From Myxococcales bacterium (GTDB taxonomy: Bacteria; Myxococcota_A; Polyangia; Polyangiales; Polyangiaceae): a stretch of 64,000 nucleotides of DNA. Every line of letters starts with the position of its first letter. Positions within the stretch are counted from its first letter, which is position 1. Location: the NCBI GenBank assembly GCA_903642325.1, contig CAHJWM010000029.1, forward strand, positions 1 to 64,000, read 5' to 3'. Position numbers and translations under genes: made by a program. Under the pieces are notes generated by a model. That model searched no databases. It worked only from the letters and a program-made list of their open reading frames with translations, and was not told the DNA's origin. This document shows positions 16,813 to 26,733 of the stretch, in pieces.

Positions 16813-17424
16813 ATGAAACGAGCCCGCGACGCGTGGAGTATGACCATTGGTGCTGTGCTCGCGCTCGGCGCGTGCGGCAAGAAAAACGACGGCCCGGCGC
16901 CTTCGGCCTCGGTCGCCAGCGCACCGACCGTGATCGCACCGCTCGTCGCCAGCTCACCACCCGCCGCCGTCGACTCGGGTGCCGGCAGCACCGCGCCCGC
17001 GCTGGGAAATGTGAAGCGCTTTCCGGAGCGAGAGAAAGTCGCGACCGGCGCGGTCCAAGTCCTCGTCGACGGCAGCAAGGTCTACGACGAGCCCGACCTC
17101 GCAACGCCTTCCGTTACGACCTTGAGCAAGGATCTGTTCGTGGTCCGTTTGGCCACGCTCGGCACGGACTGGGTGCTAGTGAATTTTCCAGCGGGGATCG
17201 GCAAGCTTTCCCCGGGTTGGATAGAAGCCAAGTCACTCGCCAGGCCGGCTGTCGCGGCGACGAAGGCGCCCGCCGCGGGGCAGTCATCCGCGACCGCGGT
17301 TGCCAGCGCCAAGCCGGTCGCCTCGGCTGCGCCCGCCGTCTCGGCTGTGGCGAGCGTGACGCCAGCGCCGGCGGCTTCCGTCGTCGTTCGAAAGCCCGGC
17401 GCAATTTTGAAGCCGCCTCGCTGA
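16813..17424 (+). CDS. predicted lipoprotein with SH3-like segment
   Basis: The 203-residue protein begins with a lipoprotein signal (MTIGAVLALGACGKKNDG; Cys in the lipobox LGAC). A low-complexity Ala/Pro/Ser linker follows. Residues ~75-140 (VQVLVDGSKVYDEPDLATPS, DLFVVRLATLG, TDWVLVNFP) read like a bacterial SH3-type domain, a fold often used to bind peptidoglycan or peptides. The tail is again Ala/Pro/Ser-rich. It begins 19 bases after lepB and probably shares its transcript. Function unknown. Confidence 0.75.
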   Translation: MKRARDAWSMTIGAVLALGACGKKNDGPAPSASVASAPTVIAPLVASSPPAAVDSGAGSTAPALGNVKRFPEREKVATGAVQVLVDGSKVYDEPDLATPSVTTLSKDLFVVRLATLGTDWVLVNFPAGIGKLSPGWIEAKSLARPAVAATKAPAAGQSSATAVASAKPVASAAPAVSAVASVTPAPAASVVVRKPGAILKPPR

Positions 17425-17436
17425 AGCGAGCGCCGC

Positions 17437-17595
17437 TCAGTTCGCCCTTCGTTTCGCGTCGGGGGGCGGGGCGCGCGGGTCGGGCGGCACCGGCTCGACC
17501 GAACCGAGCGCCCCCTGCGTTGGTATAGCTCCGCATTCCGCAGAGAAGAGCCCGGCCAGGAGAATGGCCAAGGAATGGAGGCAGCTTTGTCTCAT
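17437..17595 (-). CDS. possible small exported protein, 52 residues
   Basis: An ATG at 17595 opens a short frame with a hydrophobic N-terminus (CLHSLAILLAGLFSAECGAI) followed by a Pro/Asp-rich tail. It could be a small secreted protein or lipoprotein, but the lipobox is imperfect and no good ribosome site is seen. The minus-strand gene at 17660-18031 lies just upstream of it on the same strand. It is reported because the composition is protein-like, and it may not be real. Confidence 0.35.
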   Translation of the reverse strand: MRQSCLHSLAILLAGLFSAECGAIPTQGALGSVEPVPPDPRAPPPDAKRRAN

Positions 17596-17659
17596 GCCCG
17601 CTATCTTACGCCCCGGTTCGAGAACCCTTCCTGAACGGGTGCCCGGGCTTATTGGTGAG

Positions 17660-18031
17660 TCAGCGCGTAACCTGCGGCTTTTCGAGCACGATGCCGAGCC
17701 GCTTGCGCATTTCACGGGCGTAGTGCGCGCGAATGAGCGTGGAAATCACCGACACCAGCCAGACTAGGTCGACCAACAAGGCGACCCGGGCGAACGCCAT
17801 TGGGCTGATCGGATGGTGAGCCGTGTAGCGAATGTACAAAAAGTGAAAGACGACGCGCAGGAAGCTCGCGTAGGCGCCGGGCGCGTACGCGCCCGCGGTC
17901 TGGCGCTGCCATCGCCTGAAATCCTCAGGGTCGACGCCGGGCTGCTGCGCTGCATTGCGGCTCTGGGTGTCGAGCTTTCGTAAAGTGAACATCACGCCCA
18001 AGATGACCGCGATGATGTCGTACTGATCCAC
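17660..18031 (-). CDS. small membrane protein of unknown function
   Basis: The 123-residue protein starts at GTG 18031. It has an N-terminal hydrophobic segment (YDIIAVILGVMFTLRKL) and a second one near residues 78-97 (FARVALLVDLVWLVSVISTL), with Arg/Lys-rich ends, so it is probably an inner-membrane protein with two helices. No motif is recognised. It is divergent from ctaA, with 121 bases between the starts. Confidence 0.65.
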   Translation of the reverse strand: MDQYDIIAVILGVMFTLRKLDTQSRNAAQQPGVDPEDFRRWQRQTAGAYAPGAYASFLRVVFHFLYIRYTAHHPISPMAFARVALLVDLVWLVSVISTLIRAHYAREMRKRLGIVLEKPQVTR

Positions 18032-18152
18032 GAGGCCGCACTACCCCGGACGCGCGTGGTCGTCGACCGCCAACCGCGCAGCCAGTGTGTGCCGAGGCGC
18101 GGCGTGGGCCGGACTCGACCACTCACCGCGCCCATGGCACATCGGGTGAGCC

Positions 18153-19133
18153 ATGGATCCCGAGGTCGCCGCCACACTCTCACCCGCCAGTGCTGCGCGC
18201 GACCCTCAGAAGGCCTTCACGCGCTACGCCTGGGGCTTGCTCGGCTACACCTTGCTCGTGATCTTATTTGGCGCGGTAGTTCGCATCACCGGTTCCGGTG
18301 CGGGCTGTGGGCAGCATTGGCCGAGCTGCAACGGCGAGCTCCTGCGCATGCCGCAAACGTTGAAGACTTCGATAGAATACGCGCACCGAGCCACATCGGG
18401 GCTGAGTGTACTGGCGATTGTGGGCCTGCTCGCCGCCGCATTCCGCATCTACCCGAGGGGCCACGTCGTGCGCCGCGCCGCGTTGCTGGCGTTCGCCATG
18501 ATATTGGTCGAGGCGTTGATCGGCGCATTGCTGGTCAAGCTGAGGCTGGTCGAAAACGACGCCTCTCTGGGGCGTATCTTCGCACTGCCGCTGCATCTCA
18601 TCAGCACGGCGTTGCTGACGGCCGCGCTCACCTGGTGTGCGTATTTTGCCAGGGTCGGCGCCCTCGAGAGGCCGCCATTGCCCGGAGCTGCCCGGGCCCT
18701 GCTCTTGTTGGCGGGTTTCGGCATCTTATTGGTATCCGCAACCGGCGCGGTGACCGCGCTGGGTGATACGGTCTTTCCGGCGCAAGCCATTGGCCTGGCT
18801 GCGCGCTTTCGCGAGGACCAGGGCGCGAGCGCGAACCTGTTGCAACGCATGCGCGCGATTCATCCGTTTCTAGCGGTGGGCGTCGCGGCTTGGGTGGCGT
18901 ACGCGGCGGCGCTCTTACCCGCTTATCGCCCCGGCACCCGCGTGAGGCGCGCCAGCCAATGCTTAGCGGGTGCGGTTTGCCTGCAAGTCATGGCCGGCGT
19001 CGTCAATATCGGCCTCTCCGCGCCGGGGTTACTGCAAATCGTCCACTTGCTACTCGCCAATTTGACCTGGATTTGCTTGATTTTGCTGGCCGCGACGCTG
19101 CGCGGGGCGCCCCTGTCCCCGGCCCCGCGCTAA
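18153..19133 (+). CDS. ctaA: heme A synthase (COX15/CtaA family)
   Basis: The 326-residue membrane protein oxidises the methyl group of heme O to make heme A for cytochrome c oxidase. About eight hydrophobic helices are visible. Family features are the first-loop motif VRITGSGAGCGQHWPSCNG and conserved His residues in EYAHRATSGL, LPLHLISTALL, IHPFLAVGVA and VHLLLANLTW, which bind heme. It starts at an ATG at 18153. Its stop codon (TAA 19131-19133) overlaps the stop codon of the convergent gene. A SCO-type copper chaperone at 61 kb also points to an aa3-type oxidase in this organism. Confidence 0.93.
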   Translation: MDPEVAATLSPASAARDPQKAFTRYAWGLLGYTLLVILFGAVVRITGSGAGCGQHWPSCNGELLRMPQTLKTSIEYAHRATSGLSVLAIVGLLAAAFRIYPRGHVVRRAALLAFAMILVEALIGALLVKLRLVENDASLGRIFALPLHLISTALLTAALTWCAYFARVGALERPPLPGAARALLLLAGFGILLVSATGAVTALGDTVFPAQAIGLAARFREDQGASANLLQRMRAIHPFLAVGVAAWVAYAAALLPAYRPGTRVRRASQCLAGAVCLQVMAGVVNIGLSAPGLLQIVHLLLANLTWICLILLAATLRGAPLSPAPR

Positions 19134-19636
19134 GGCCGCGCCTCGGGCTGCGAGGCCGCCACGGGCTCGACCTCGATCGCTTCGATGCGCCAGCCTAGCT
19201 TGGACTTTGCCAGGCGTACGTGGGTACGCCGCAAGTCACGGCTCTGCTCCCCCGACCCGCGCGTGGTCACGAGCAGGTCCGCATCGACACGCGCTAGCCG
19301 CCCGCTCTGGTGGACCTGCACACTATCGAGCGCAAAGCTCAGTGGCATGCCAAGCGTCAGCAGCTCTTGCGAATGCGCTATCACTTGCTCCGCGCCCTCG
19401 ACCTCCAGCTCGAGCTCGGCCACGCGCACGCTAGCGCCCGGCCGTAACCACGAGCGCAGCGCCGCCTGCAATTCGGTGAGGCTCGCCGGGTCGCGGGTTT
19501 GATTGAGCTTGGCGCACAGCTCGTCGAGGAGATGCGTGATGCGCCGTTCATCATTGGGCCAGAGCTCGTAGCCGAGCAAACCCAAACCAAATATCGCAGC
19601 TGAGCACACGAGGAGGCGGCGACCGAGGGACGCCAC
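19130..19636 (-). CDS. single-span membrane protein, possibly NTF2-like
   Basis: The 168-residue protein has an N-terminal membrane anchor (RLLVCSAAIFGLGLLGYEL) and a soluble part of alternating helices and strands (LDSVQVHQSGRLARVDADLL, then KLGWRIEAIEVEPV). This is consistent with an NTF2-like fold, which is an inference from shape only. GTG 19636 was chosen because it lies 2 bases after the stop of the upstream glucosidase gene and has GAGGG just before it. It is the last gene of a three-gene unit with the glucosidase and the Gly/Pro-rich membrane protein. Confidence 0.65.
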   Translation of the reverse strand: MASLGRRLLVCSAAIFGLGLLGYELWPNDERRITHLLDELCAKLNQTRDPASLTELQAALRSWLRPGASVRVAELELEVEGAEQVIAHSQELLTLGMPLSFALDSVQVHQSGRLARVDADLLVTTRGSGEQSRDLRRTHVRLAKSKLGWRIEAIEVEPVAASQPEARP

Positions 19637-19638
19637 CC

Positions 19639-22281
19639 TCAGCCCTCTTTGAGACGAGGCACGAGCAACTTCGCGATCAAGCCGGTCCAACCCGTTTGAT
19701 GGGATGCGCCGAGGCCGAGCCCACTGTCGCCGTGAAAAAATTCGTAAAACGTCAAGTAATCCCGAAAATGCGGGTCGTTTTGGAGCAGCGCGTTGTCACC
19801 GTAGATGGCTCGCCGGCCCTGGTCGTCCCGCGCGAACAAGCGCGTCAAGCGTTTCGCCAAATGGTCGGCGATTGCATCCAGGGTCAGGTATTGGCCCGAG
19901 CCCGTCGGACATTCGACCGTAAAGTCATCGCCGTAATAATGATGAAAACGCTGCAGTGACTCGATGATCAAGAAATTGGTCGGAAACCAGATCGGGCCAC
20001 GCCAATTGGAATTGCCGCCGAAGAGCCCAGATTCCGAAGTTCCGGGCGAGTACGCGACCGTGAACGTTTCGGCCTTGGTCTCGAGCACGAATGGCCGGTC
20101 GCGGTGATAGCGCGACAAGCTACGCACGCCGTAGTCCGAGAGGAACTCGGTTTCATCCAGCATCCGAAACAACAGCCGCTTCATGCGGTGCCCGCGCAAC
20201 AAGGACAGCAAATGCCGCTCGCTATCGGCGGCCACCATCCAGCGCGAGACGAGCTTCGCCAAGTCCGGTCGGTATTGCAAAAACCACTTCAAACGCCCGC
20301 TAAAACCCTTCATCGCCGCCATTACTTCAGCCTGAAGAACCTCGACCGCGAAGAGCGGCATCAGACCGACCAAGGAACGAATGCGCAGCGGTAATGGCGG
20401 CTCGTCCGGCGCGTGGAGCACGTCGTAATAAAATTCGTCTTGGTCGTCCCAAAGCCCGGTGCCCATGGAGCTCATGGCCTCGGCGATGTGTAGGAAGTGC
20501 TCGAAAAATTTGCTGGCAATGTCCTCGTATACGTCGTTGCTTTCCGCCAGCTCGAGCGCAATACGCATCAGGTTCAGGCAGTACATGGCCATCCACGCCG
20601 TCCCGTCGGACTGGTCGATGTAGCCGCCCGTCGGCAAGGGTTTACTGCGATCGAACACGCCGACATTGTCGAGCCCTAGAAAGCCGCCCTGAAAAATATT
20701 GCGGCCTTGAGCATCTTTGCGATTCACCCACCAGGTGAAATTGATCATCAGCTTGTGGAAGATTCGCTCCAGAAATCGGTGGTCGCCCGCATCCCCTCGC
20801 TGCTTGCGGTCAATCTGGAATACGCGCCAGGCGGACCAGGCGTGGACTGGCGGATTCACGTCACCGAACGCCCACTCGTAAGCCGGCAGCTGGCCGTTCG
20901 GATGCATGTACCATTCACGCGTCAACAGCACGAGCTGTGACTTGGCAAACTCTGCGTCGATCACCGCGAACGGTATGCAGTGAAATGCCAAGTCCCACGA
21001 GGCATACCAGGGATATTCCCACTTATCTGGCATCGAGATCACGTCCTCGTTGGTGAGGTGATCCCAATCCGCATTGCGCCCGTGTTTTCGGCGGTCCGGC
21101 GGCTTCGGCTGGGTCTCGTCGCCCGCTAGCCACTCGCGCACGTCGTAATGAAATGTTTGCTTCGACCAGATCATACCCGCAAACGCCTGTCGCTGAATGC
21201 GGCGCGCGTCCTCGTCCGAAAGCTCTGCCTGTAGCTCGTCGTAAAATTCGTCCGCTTCTCGGAGGCGCGCCGCGAAGAGCGCATCGTAGTCGGCGAATGG
21301 ATCGGCATGCGCTTCTAGCGACAAGCGCAGGTGCAGCTCGACCGTGGCGCCGGGCTCGATGCTCACTTCGTAATGGGCGGCCGCCTTCGTCCCCCGCGGC
21401 TCGGCCGCCACGCTGTCTTTTTGCCCGTGGACTAAGTACGTGTGGAACGCGTCTTTCGGATACCGTGGGCTGCCCTCGGTCCCGAAGATGCGCTTGAAAT
21501 TGGTCTCATTGTCGCAGAACAGGAGCGCCGGGTCGCCCTGGCAGTACAGACGAAATTGCCCGAGCTCGGCGTGCTCCAAGCACACCGTGCGCGGTCCTTC
21601 GGCCCACAGACTGGGCCGCGCCGCGCCCTTGCTCCAGGACCACGTGTTGCGAAACCACACCTGGGGCAAGAGGTGCAGCTTCTTTGTTTCGCTTCCGCGG
21701 TTGATGGCGCGGATTCGGATCAGCGTGTCGTTCGGGTCGGCCTTGGCATATTCCACGAACACATCGAAGTAGCGCCCGCCTTCGAACACGCCCGTGTCTA
21801 TCAGCTCGAACTCCGGATGCTCGCGACCGCGACGAGCGTTTTCTTCGATCAGCCGCTGGTACGGAAACTCGGCCTGCGGATACTTGTACAGCATCTTGAG
21901 ATAGGAGTGGGTGGGCGTCGCGTCGAGGTAGTAATACTGCTCCTTCACGTCCTCCCCATGGTTGCCCTCGGCGTTGCTGAGACCAAACAGCCGTTCCTTC
22001 AAAATTGGATCGCGCTCGTTCCAGAGCGCGACCGAAAAACAGATGCGCTGCTTGTGATCCGCATAGCCCGCGATGCCGTCCTCGCCCCAACGGTAGGTGC
22101 GACTGCGCGCGTGGTCGTGCGGAAACGACTCCCAGGCATTGCCGAACTCGCTGTAGTCCTCGCGCACCGTGCCCCATTGCCGTTCGCTCAAGTAGGGCCC
22201 AAAACGGCGCCAAACCGAGTTGAAAGCGGAGTTGTCAGCCAGCCGCCTGGCCTCGATGGAGGTCGCGCCCACGCCGGTCAC
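19639..22281 (-). CDS. GH63-like glucosidase (MGH1-type family)
   Basis: The 880-residue protein matches a bacterial family related to eukaryotic mannosyl-oligosaccharide glucosidase. The N-terminal part is a beta-sandwich ([40 protein letters not shown]). The C-terminal part is an (alpha/alpha)6 barrel with motifs such as [39 protein letters not shown] and [20 protein letters not shown], which hold the acidic catalytic residues expected in GH63. It probably hydrolyses an alpha-glucoside such as mannosylglycerate, glucosylglycerate or a storage glucan; the substrate cannot be read off. No signal peptide is seen, so it is likely cytoplasmic. It starts at GTG 22281, overlapping the upstream stop (GTGA). 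Confidence 0.9.
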   Translation of the reverse strand: MTGVGATSIEARRLADNSAFNSVWRRFGPYLSERQWGTVREDYSEFGNAWESFPHDHARSRTYRWGEDGIAGYADHKQRICFSVALWNERDPILKERLFGLSNAEGNHGEDVKEQYYYLDATPTHSYLKMLYKYPQAEFPYQRLIEENARRGREHPEFELIDTGVFEGGRYFDVFVEYAKADPNDTLIRIRAINRGSETKKLHLLPQVWFRNTWSWSKGAARPSLWAEGPRTVCLEHAELGQFRLYCQGDPALLFCDNETNFKRIFGTEGSPRYPKDAFHTYLVHGQKDSVAAEPRGTKAAAHYEVSIEPGATVELHLRLSLEAHADPFADYDALFAARLREADEFYDELQAELSDEDARRIQRQAFAGMIWSKQTFHYDVREWLAGDETQPKPPDRRKHGRNADWDHLTNEDVISMPDKWEYPWYASWDLAFHCIPFAVIDAEFAKSQLVLLTREWYMHPNGQLPAYEWAFGDVNPPVHAWSAWRVFQIDRKQRGDAGDHRFLERIFHKLMINFTWWVNRKDAQGRNIFQGGFLGLDNVGVFDRSKPLPTGGYIDQSDGTAWMAMYCLNLMRIALELAESNDVYEDIASKFFEHFLHIAEAMSSMGTGLWDDQDEFYYDVLHAPDEPPLPLRIRSLVGLMPLFAVEVLQAEVMAAMKGFSGRLKWFLQYRPDLAKLVSRWMVAADSERHLLSLLRGHRMKRLLFRMLDETEFLSDYGVRSLSRYHRDRPFVLETKAETFTVAYSPGTSESGLFGGNSNWRGPIWFPTNFLIIESLQRFHHYYGDDFTVECPTGSGQYLTLDAIADHLAKRLTRLFARDDQGRRAIYGDNALLQNDPHFRDYLTFYEFFHGDSGLGLGASHQTGWTGLIAKLLVPRLKEG

Positions 22282-22922
22282 TCGCAGCTACCGCCCATGG
22301 CGGCGGCGGTCCGCTTCAGGGTCGGATACTGTTGCAGACACACTGCGTCCGACAGGCTTCCGTACGCCGCGCAGGCCCTGACGGCGAGATCGGCATTCGA
22401 GCCGCTCTTCGAGGCGATCACCTGACAGCAGGCCACCGTCTTGGCGCACACGCCGGTGGCAGGCGCACTCGGTGCGACTATCGCAGATGCGCCCAGCGCT
22501 ACGCCGCTTGCAGCGAGCTCGATTTGTTTCTCGACGTCGTTCGTCTTTTGCCGCATGGCGAGGAACGCGACGACGCCGCCGATGCCGCCGAGCAAAAGCA
22601 GCAAAGCGCAACCTACGCCGAGCCAAATGAGCGGCTTAGTTTTGCTGGGTGGCGGTCCAGCAGGCGGGGGCGCGCCATACTGCGCGGGACCGTAACCCGG
22701 CGGCGCGCCGCCCGGCGGATAGCCCGGTCCTCCATAGCCGGGAGGCCCACCGTAACCGCCGCCCGGAGGCTGGCCACCTGACGGCCCATAACCCCCTGGT
22801 GGCGGCGGAGGATACCCGCCTGGGGGCACACCGCCGCCTGGCGGAGGACCGCCGTATCCTCCGCCACCTGGCGGGCCAAAAGGTCCACCGCCGCCGTATC
22901 CGCCCGGTCCTTGTTGCGACAT
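22278..22922 (-). CDS. Gly/Pro-rich membrane protein with Cys-rich extracytoplasmic tail
   Basis: The 214-residue protein starts with ~90 residues of Gly-Pro-Tyr-rich low-complexity sequence (units such as PPGGYGPSG and GGYGGPP). One membrane helix ([20 protein letters not shown]) follows, then a ~90-residue tail with six cysteines ([29 protein letters not shown]). The cytosolic Gly/Pro-rich region is of the kind often found in myxobacterial membrane proteins, sometimes in kinase substrates. It is the first gene of the unit with the glucosidase (GTGA overlap). It is divergent from the M16 peptidase gene. Confidence 0.75.
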   Translation of the reverse strand: MSQQGPGGYGGGGPFGPPGGGGYGGPPPGGGVPPGGYPPPPPGGYGPSGGQPPGGGYGGPPGYGGPGYPPGGAPPGYGPAQYGAPPPAGPPPSKTKPLIWLGVGCALLLLLGGIGGVVAFLAMRQKTNDVEKQIELAASGVALGASAIVAPSAPATGVCAKTVACCQVIASKSGSNADLAVRACAAYGSLSDAVCLQQYPTLKRTAAAMGGSCE

Positions 22923-23028
22923 GAGTGCTCCGTCCTGCAGGCGATTTCGCTATCACGCGGCTGGAGGGGCCAGCAAGTGCGGCCGCTCGGCCGTTCGACG
23001 GTCGAAAAGATGTTTTAAGTTTCGATCC

Positions 23029-24462
23029 ATGAACCATGTACGAGCCGTCGCTCGCTTGGGCGCGGTGTTCGCTCTTTTGACGTTTCGACTCGGGAGCGTG
23101 CTGGCCGCCTCGCTACCCGTACCCGTCCAACCGCCCGCCTCGAACGCGCCCGCCGCCCCGGCGGCCAGCATCCCGTTCGAGAAGCTCGAGCTCGGTAACG
23201 GGTTGACCGTCATTTTGCACAGCGATCGCAGCCTCCCACTCGTGGCCGTCAACATCTGGTACCACGTCGGCCCCGCCAACGAGCCCGCCCACCGTTCGGG
23301 CTTCGCGCACCTGTTCGAGCACTTGATGTTCGAAGGCTCCAAACACGTCGGGCACGAGTTCGATCACGTGCTCGAGTCGATCGGGGCGACCAATAGCAAC
23401 GGCACCACGAGCTGGGACCGGACGGATTACTTCGAGACCGCGCCCAGTGAGAACCTGGAGCTGCTCTTATGGCTCGAGAGCGACCGCATGGGCTTCATGG
23501 TCGACACGCTGACGCAAGATCGGCTCGATGTGCAGCGCGACGTGGTCAAAAACGAACGCCGCCAGAGCTACGAGAACGCGCCTTACGGCCCGAGCTCGCT
23601 CGCACTCTTGAACGCGCTGTTTCCAGAGGGCCATCCCTACCATGGCGCCGTGATCGGCTCGATGCAGGATCTGAGCGACGCCTCGCTCGCGGACGTGGTC
23701 GATTTCTTTCGCGCGTATTACGCGCCGAGTAACGCCACGTTGTGCATCGCCGGCGACTTCGACGTGGCGCAGGCCAAGGCGTTGGTCACGCGTTACTTCC
23801 GGACCCTGCCCGATCGCGCACGACCCGAAGGGAAGGCGTTCCCCTACGCACCCCTATCCAAGCCGGAGCGCTTGGTCGTGAGCGAGCCGGTCAGCTTGGC
23901 CCAAGTTTCCTTCGGCTATCGCACGCCGCCCGCGTATAGCGTAGATGACCCTGCCGTACAGGTCGCCATGGCGGTACTGGGCGGGGGCAAGGCGACCCGT
24001 TTGTATCAACGCTTGGTGGTGCAAACCAAGCTTGCTGCCGATGTCAGTGCGAGCGTGGAGTCGAATCAGCTGTCTAGTATCGCGTCCTTGAGCGCGACCG
24101 TAGCCACGGGCAAATCGTCGGCCACCGTCGAGCGCGAGCTCGACGCGGTGCTCGCGGCGCTAACCAAAACCGGCCCCAGCAAGGCCGAGCTGGAGCGGGC
24201 CAAGCGGCGCATCTTAGTCGGCGTGGCTAGCGAACTCGAGCTTCTCAATGGCCCGGGCGGCGAGTCGGGTCGGGCCGGGCTTTTACAGCGCTTCCATCAA
24301 TACACGGGCGATCCTGGATATTTGCCCAAATATCTGGCGCAAATTTCGAACGTTAGCGCCGCCGATGTGTCGAGGGTGCTGAAGGAATCGCTTAGGCCGG
24401 ACGCGCGCGTGGTGGTCCTCACCCAGCCACGCGCCGAAAACGGCGCGGAGAACGGCAAATGA
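23029..24462 (+). CDS. M16 family zinc peptidase, catalytic subunit (exported)
   Basis: The 477-residue protein has a signal peptide ending near LAASLPVPV. The M16 zinc motif HLFEH is present (His94, Glu97, His98 in GFAHLFEHLMFEGS). The downstream Glu ligand is expected in NERRQSYENAPYG. The two-lobed M16 layout is seen, with the second domain starting near RLVVSEPVSLAQVSFGYRTP. It would degrade peptides in the periplasm. ATG 23029 was chosen because it begins the signal peptide; earlier frame-open sequence is antisense promoter space. The stop overlaps the start of the partner gene (ATGA), as is common for heterodimeric M16 pairs. Confidence 0.93.
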   Translation: MNHVRAVARLGAVFALLTFRLGSVLAASLPVPVQPPASNAPAAPAASIPFEKLELGNGLTVILHSDRSLPLVAVNIWYHVGPANEPAHRSGFAHLFEHLMFEGSKHVGHEFDHVLESIGATNSNGTTSWDRTDYFETAPSENLELLLWLESDRMGFMVDTLTQDRLDVQRDVVKNERRQSYENAPYGPSSLALLNALFPEGHPYHGAVIGSMQDLSDASLADVVDFFRAYYAPSNATLCIAGDFDVAQAKALVTRYFRTLPDRARPEGKAFPYAPLSKPERLVVSEPVSLAQVSFGYRTPPAYSVDDPAVQVAMAVLGGGKATRLYQRLVVQTKLAADVSASVESNQLSSIASLSATVATGKSSATVERELDAVLAALTKTGPSKAELERAKRRILVGVASELELLNGPGGESGRAGLLQRFHQYTGDPGYLPKYLAQISNVSAADVSRVLKESLRPDARVVVLTQPRAENGAENGK

Positions 24463-25970
24463 AGCGCGCGTTCAGCCAGGGTGTCGTAGCTGCGTGCTTC
24501 GTTTGCGGTTGCGGGGCTGGCACTTCGCCGCACGCGTCCGCGAGCCCGAGCCCGAGCCCGAGCGCGCCGCACGTCGCCAGCTCGTCTTCACTGAAGGCCG
24601 ATCCGGAAGCGTTTCGCCTCGTGCAGCCAAAGCCGGGCGAGCATACGCCGGTGCAGTTTCCCACGCCCTCCGTCAGAACATTCAAGAACGGCCTGACCTT
24701 GTTCGTCGTGCCAAAACAGTCCGCAGTTGCGACCCTGACCGTGGTCGTGCGCCACGGCGCCGGGTCGGTGCCGCTCGGCAAGAGCGGCTTGGCCGCGCTC
24801 ACGGCCCGCATGCTGACCGAGGGCAGCCAGCTCCACTCGAGCCTCGCGCTCGCCGAAGCCAGCGAAGCGCTGGGGTCCACGCTCGAGTCCGACGCCGGCC
24901 GAGACGAATCGGACGTGTCACTGTCGACCCTCACTTCGGACGTACCGCGCGGCCTGGCGCTCTTGGCCGAGGTGGTCTTCAAACCCGCATTTTCGGGGCG
25001 CGAGCTCGAGCGCGTCAAAGGGGAGTGGCTCGATGGCCTGCGCGCTGAACGGCAAGAGCCCGCGCGCTTGGCCTCGCTCGTCGCCCTGCGCACATTGCTC
25101 GGTCTCAGCGCGGGCGCGCCCGTTTCCGGCAGCATACCCGACGTGCAGAAGCTGACGGTCGCGGATCTATCTGATTTTCATCGCCGCGCGTACGCACCCT
25201 CCAACATGGCCGTGATCGTCGTGGGCGATCTCAAGCCGGAGCAGTTAGCACCAGACGTCGAGCGGCTCTTCGGTCAGGCCAGCGGCGTGGGCTCGCCGCC
25301 GGCCAGCAGCGCGATCACTCCAGACCCACCGAGCAAGCTGCGCGTTCTTTTGGTCGACCGCAAAGACTCGGTCCAGTCCGCAATCTTCGCCGTTCAGCCG
25401 TTCCCACGTCGCAACGAGGCCGGTTTCGAGGCCCGCGAAATCATGACGAGCTTGCTCGGTGGGCTCTTCACGTCACGCTTGAATTTGAATCTGCGCGAAA
25501 AGCATGCGTACACCTACGGCGTCCGCGGGCAAGCGCTGGCGACCCGGCAATGGGGCAGCTTCTTCGTGGCCACCGACGTAAAGCGTGAGGCGACCGCCGA
25601 TGCGCTGTTCGAGCTGCTCGCCGAGCTCGACCGCGCGCGCGATCCGCACGGCAGCGCGCCCATCCAGGCCCAAGAAGCGGCGCGCGCCAGCACCGACCTG
25701 ATGCACGCACTCGGCGCGCGTTTGGAGCACACTTCCGCCATCGCCGACGCCATTGGTACCACCTTCGCCGAGCAACTAGCGCCCGACTACTACAGCAAGT
25801 ACCCAAACCTGATCAGCCACATTTCCCTGGCCGACGTGGTGCACGAAGCCACGCGGCTCGACCCGCACCGTTTACTCGTCGTGATCGTCGGCGACCGCGC
25901 GCAGATCGAACCGAGCCTCAGACAACATGGCTTCGACTTCGAGCCCGCCGACCCGAAACTGCTCGAGTAA
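24459..25970 (+). CDS. M16 family peptidase-like, non-catalytic partner subunit (lipoprotein)
   Basis: The 503-residue protein shares the M16 fold but lacks the HxxEH motif; the matching place reads GLAALTARMLTEGSQ. It keeps the family pattern in VVVRHGAGSVPLG, and an Arg/Tyr substrate motif near NLNLREKHAYTYGVRG, so it likely forms a chamber with the catalytic subunit encoded just upstream. Its N-terminus has a lipoprotein signal (VVAACFVCGCGAG), which would anchor the pair to a membrane. A Pro-Ser repeat follows at residues ~28-38. Start and upstream stop overlap (ATGA). Confidence 0.9.
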   Translation: MKRAFSQGVVAACFVCGCGAGTSPHASASPSPSPSAPHVASSSSLKADPEAFRLVQPKPGEHTPVQFPTPSVRTFKNGLTLFVVPKQSAVATLTVVVRHGAGSVPLGKSGLAALTARMLTEGSQLHSSLALAEASEALGSTLESDAGRDESDVSLSTLTSDVPRGLALLAEVVFKPAFSGRELERVKGEWLDGLRAERQEPARLASLVALRTLLGLSAGAPVSGSIPDVQKLTVADLSDFHRRAYAPSNMAVIVVGDLKPEQLAPDVERLFGQASGVGSPPASSAITPDPPSKLRVLLVDRKDSVQSAIFAVQPFPRRNEAGFEAREIMTSLLGGLFTSRLNLNLREKHAYTYGVRGQALATRQWGSFFVATDVKREATADALFELLAELDRARDPHGSAPIQAQEAARASTDLMHALGARLEHTSAIADAIGTTFAEQLAPDYYSKYPNLISHISLADVVHEATRLDPHRLLVVIVGDRAQIEPSLRQHGFDFEPADPKLLE

Positions 25971-25993
25971 CCCTCGCCGAGCCACTACTGACG

Positions 25994-26536
25994 TCAGGGG
26001 TCGTGTTTCGGCTCGACGGGTAGGTCGTCGAGCTTCACGGCGCGCGGGGGTTGAGTGAGGGCGGGCGCGGGGCTGACGACGGGCGCGCCGGACAGCGCTT
26101 CATTAGGCGCGGGATCCGCCGTGCCGGCCCGGGAATCCGTCGCTAAAAATGCGAAGAGCCCGCCCAGCACGAAGGCGGCCAAGCCGAGGGCCACCCACGT
26201 GTACAGCACGGGTTGGCCACCGCCCCCCTTTTCGAATTGGCGCTTCGCGATGCCCTTGCGGATCGCGTCTAGGTCGCGCCGATCGCGAATGACCAGCGTG
26301 GCTTCGCCCGAGGAGCGCGGGTGAGAGCGACTCGGGGGCTGAGTATCGGGTCGGACGGGGTGATCCGTGATGACCACGCTGCGCGCCTCGTTAGCCACGT
26401 TGGTCCGGGGTTTCGGCGCGTGGGCCTCGGTTTGTTGCGCGATGATCGCGTCATCGCCCAGCTCCTCGAGATCATCGAGCGCGTCCGCGTGCCGCTCTTG
26501 CAATCGATAGCGCGTCGGAGGCCTCGTCGCAGACAC
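25994..26536 (-). CDS. single-span membrane protein of unknown function
   Basis: The ~180-residue protein has a polar N-terminal half (LDDLEELGDDAIIAQQTEAH), a membrane helix (LYTWVALGLAAFVLGGLFAF) and a short Pro-rich extracytoplasmic tail. I recognise no domain. The start is unsure: GTG 26536 is used here, while the frame is open up to 26602. It is convergent with the M16 pair (23 bases) and divergent from the response-regulator/PAS gene. Confidence 0.55.
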   Translation of the reverse strand: MSATRPPTRYRLQERHADALDDLEELGDDAIIAQQTEAHAPKPRTNVANEARSVVITDHPVRPDTQPPSRSHPRSSGEATLVIRDRRDLDAIRKGIAKRQFEKGGGGQPVLYTWVALGLAAFVLGGLFAFLATDSRAGTADPAPNEALSGAPVVSPAPALTQPPRAVKLDDLPVEPKHDP

Positions 26537-26733
26537 TCGCGACTTATACCCGAAAACACACGAAACACGCCAGGTACCGCGCACGATCGCGAGGAAAACC
26601 ACATTCCCTTACAACCGAACGCTGACCCCAGGCCAACCGGACGCCGGCATGTGCGCAGACCGTCGCTCCGGCGCCCGGCACGGGGCCCCGCGAACATCAT
26701 CGCCCCGTCGCCGTGTGCTAACTTGCCGCACCG

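Noticed and set aside
21442-22425. Open frame of about 327 codons on the plus strand opposite the glucosidase
   Set aside because: It lies within the coding strand shadow of a strongly supported gene and has no domain or signal character.
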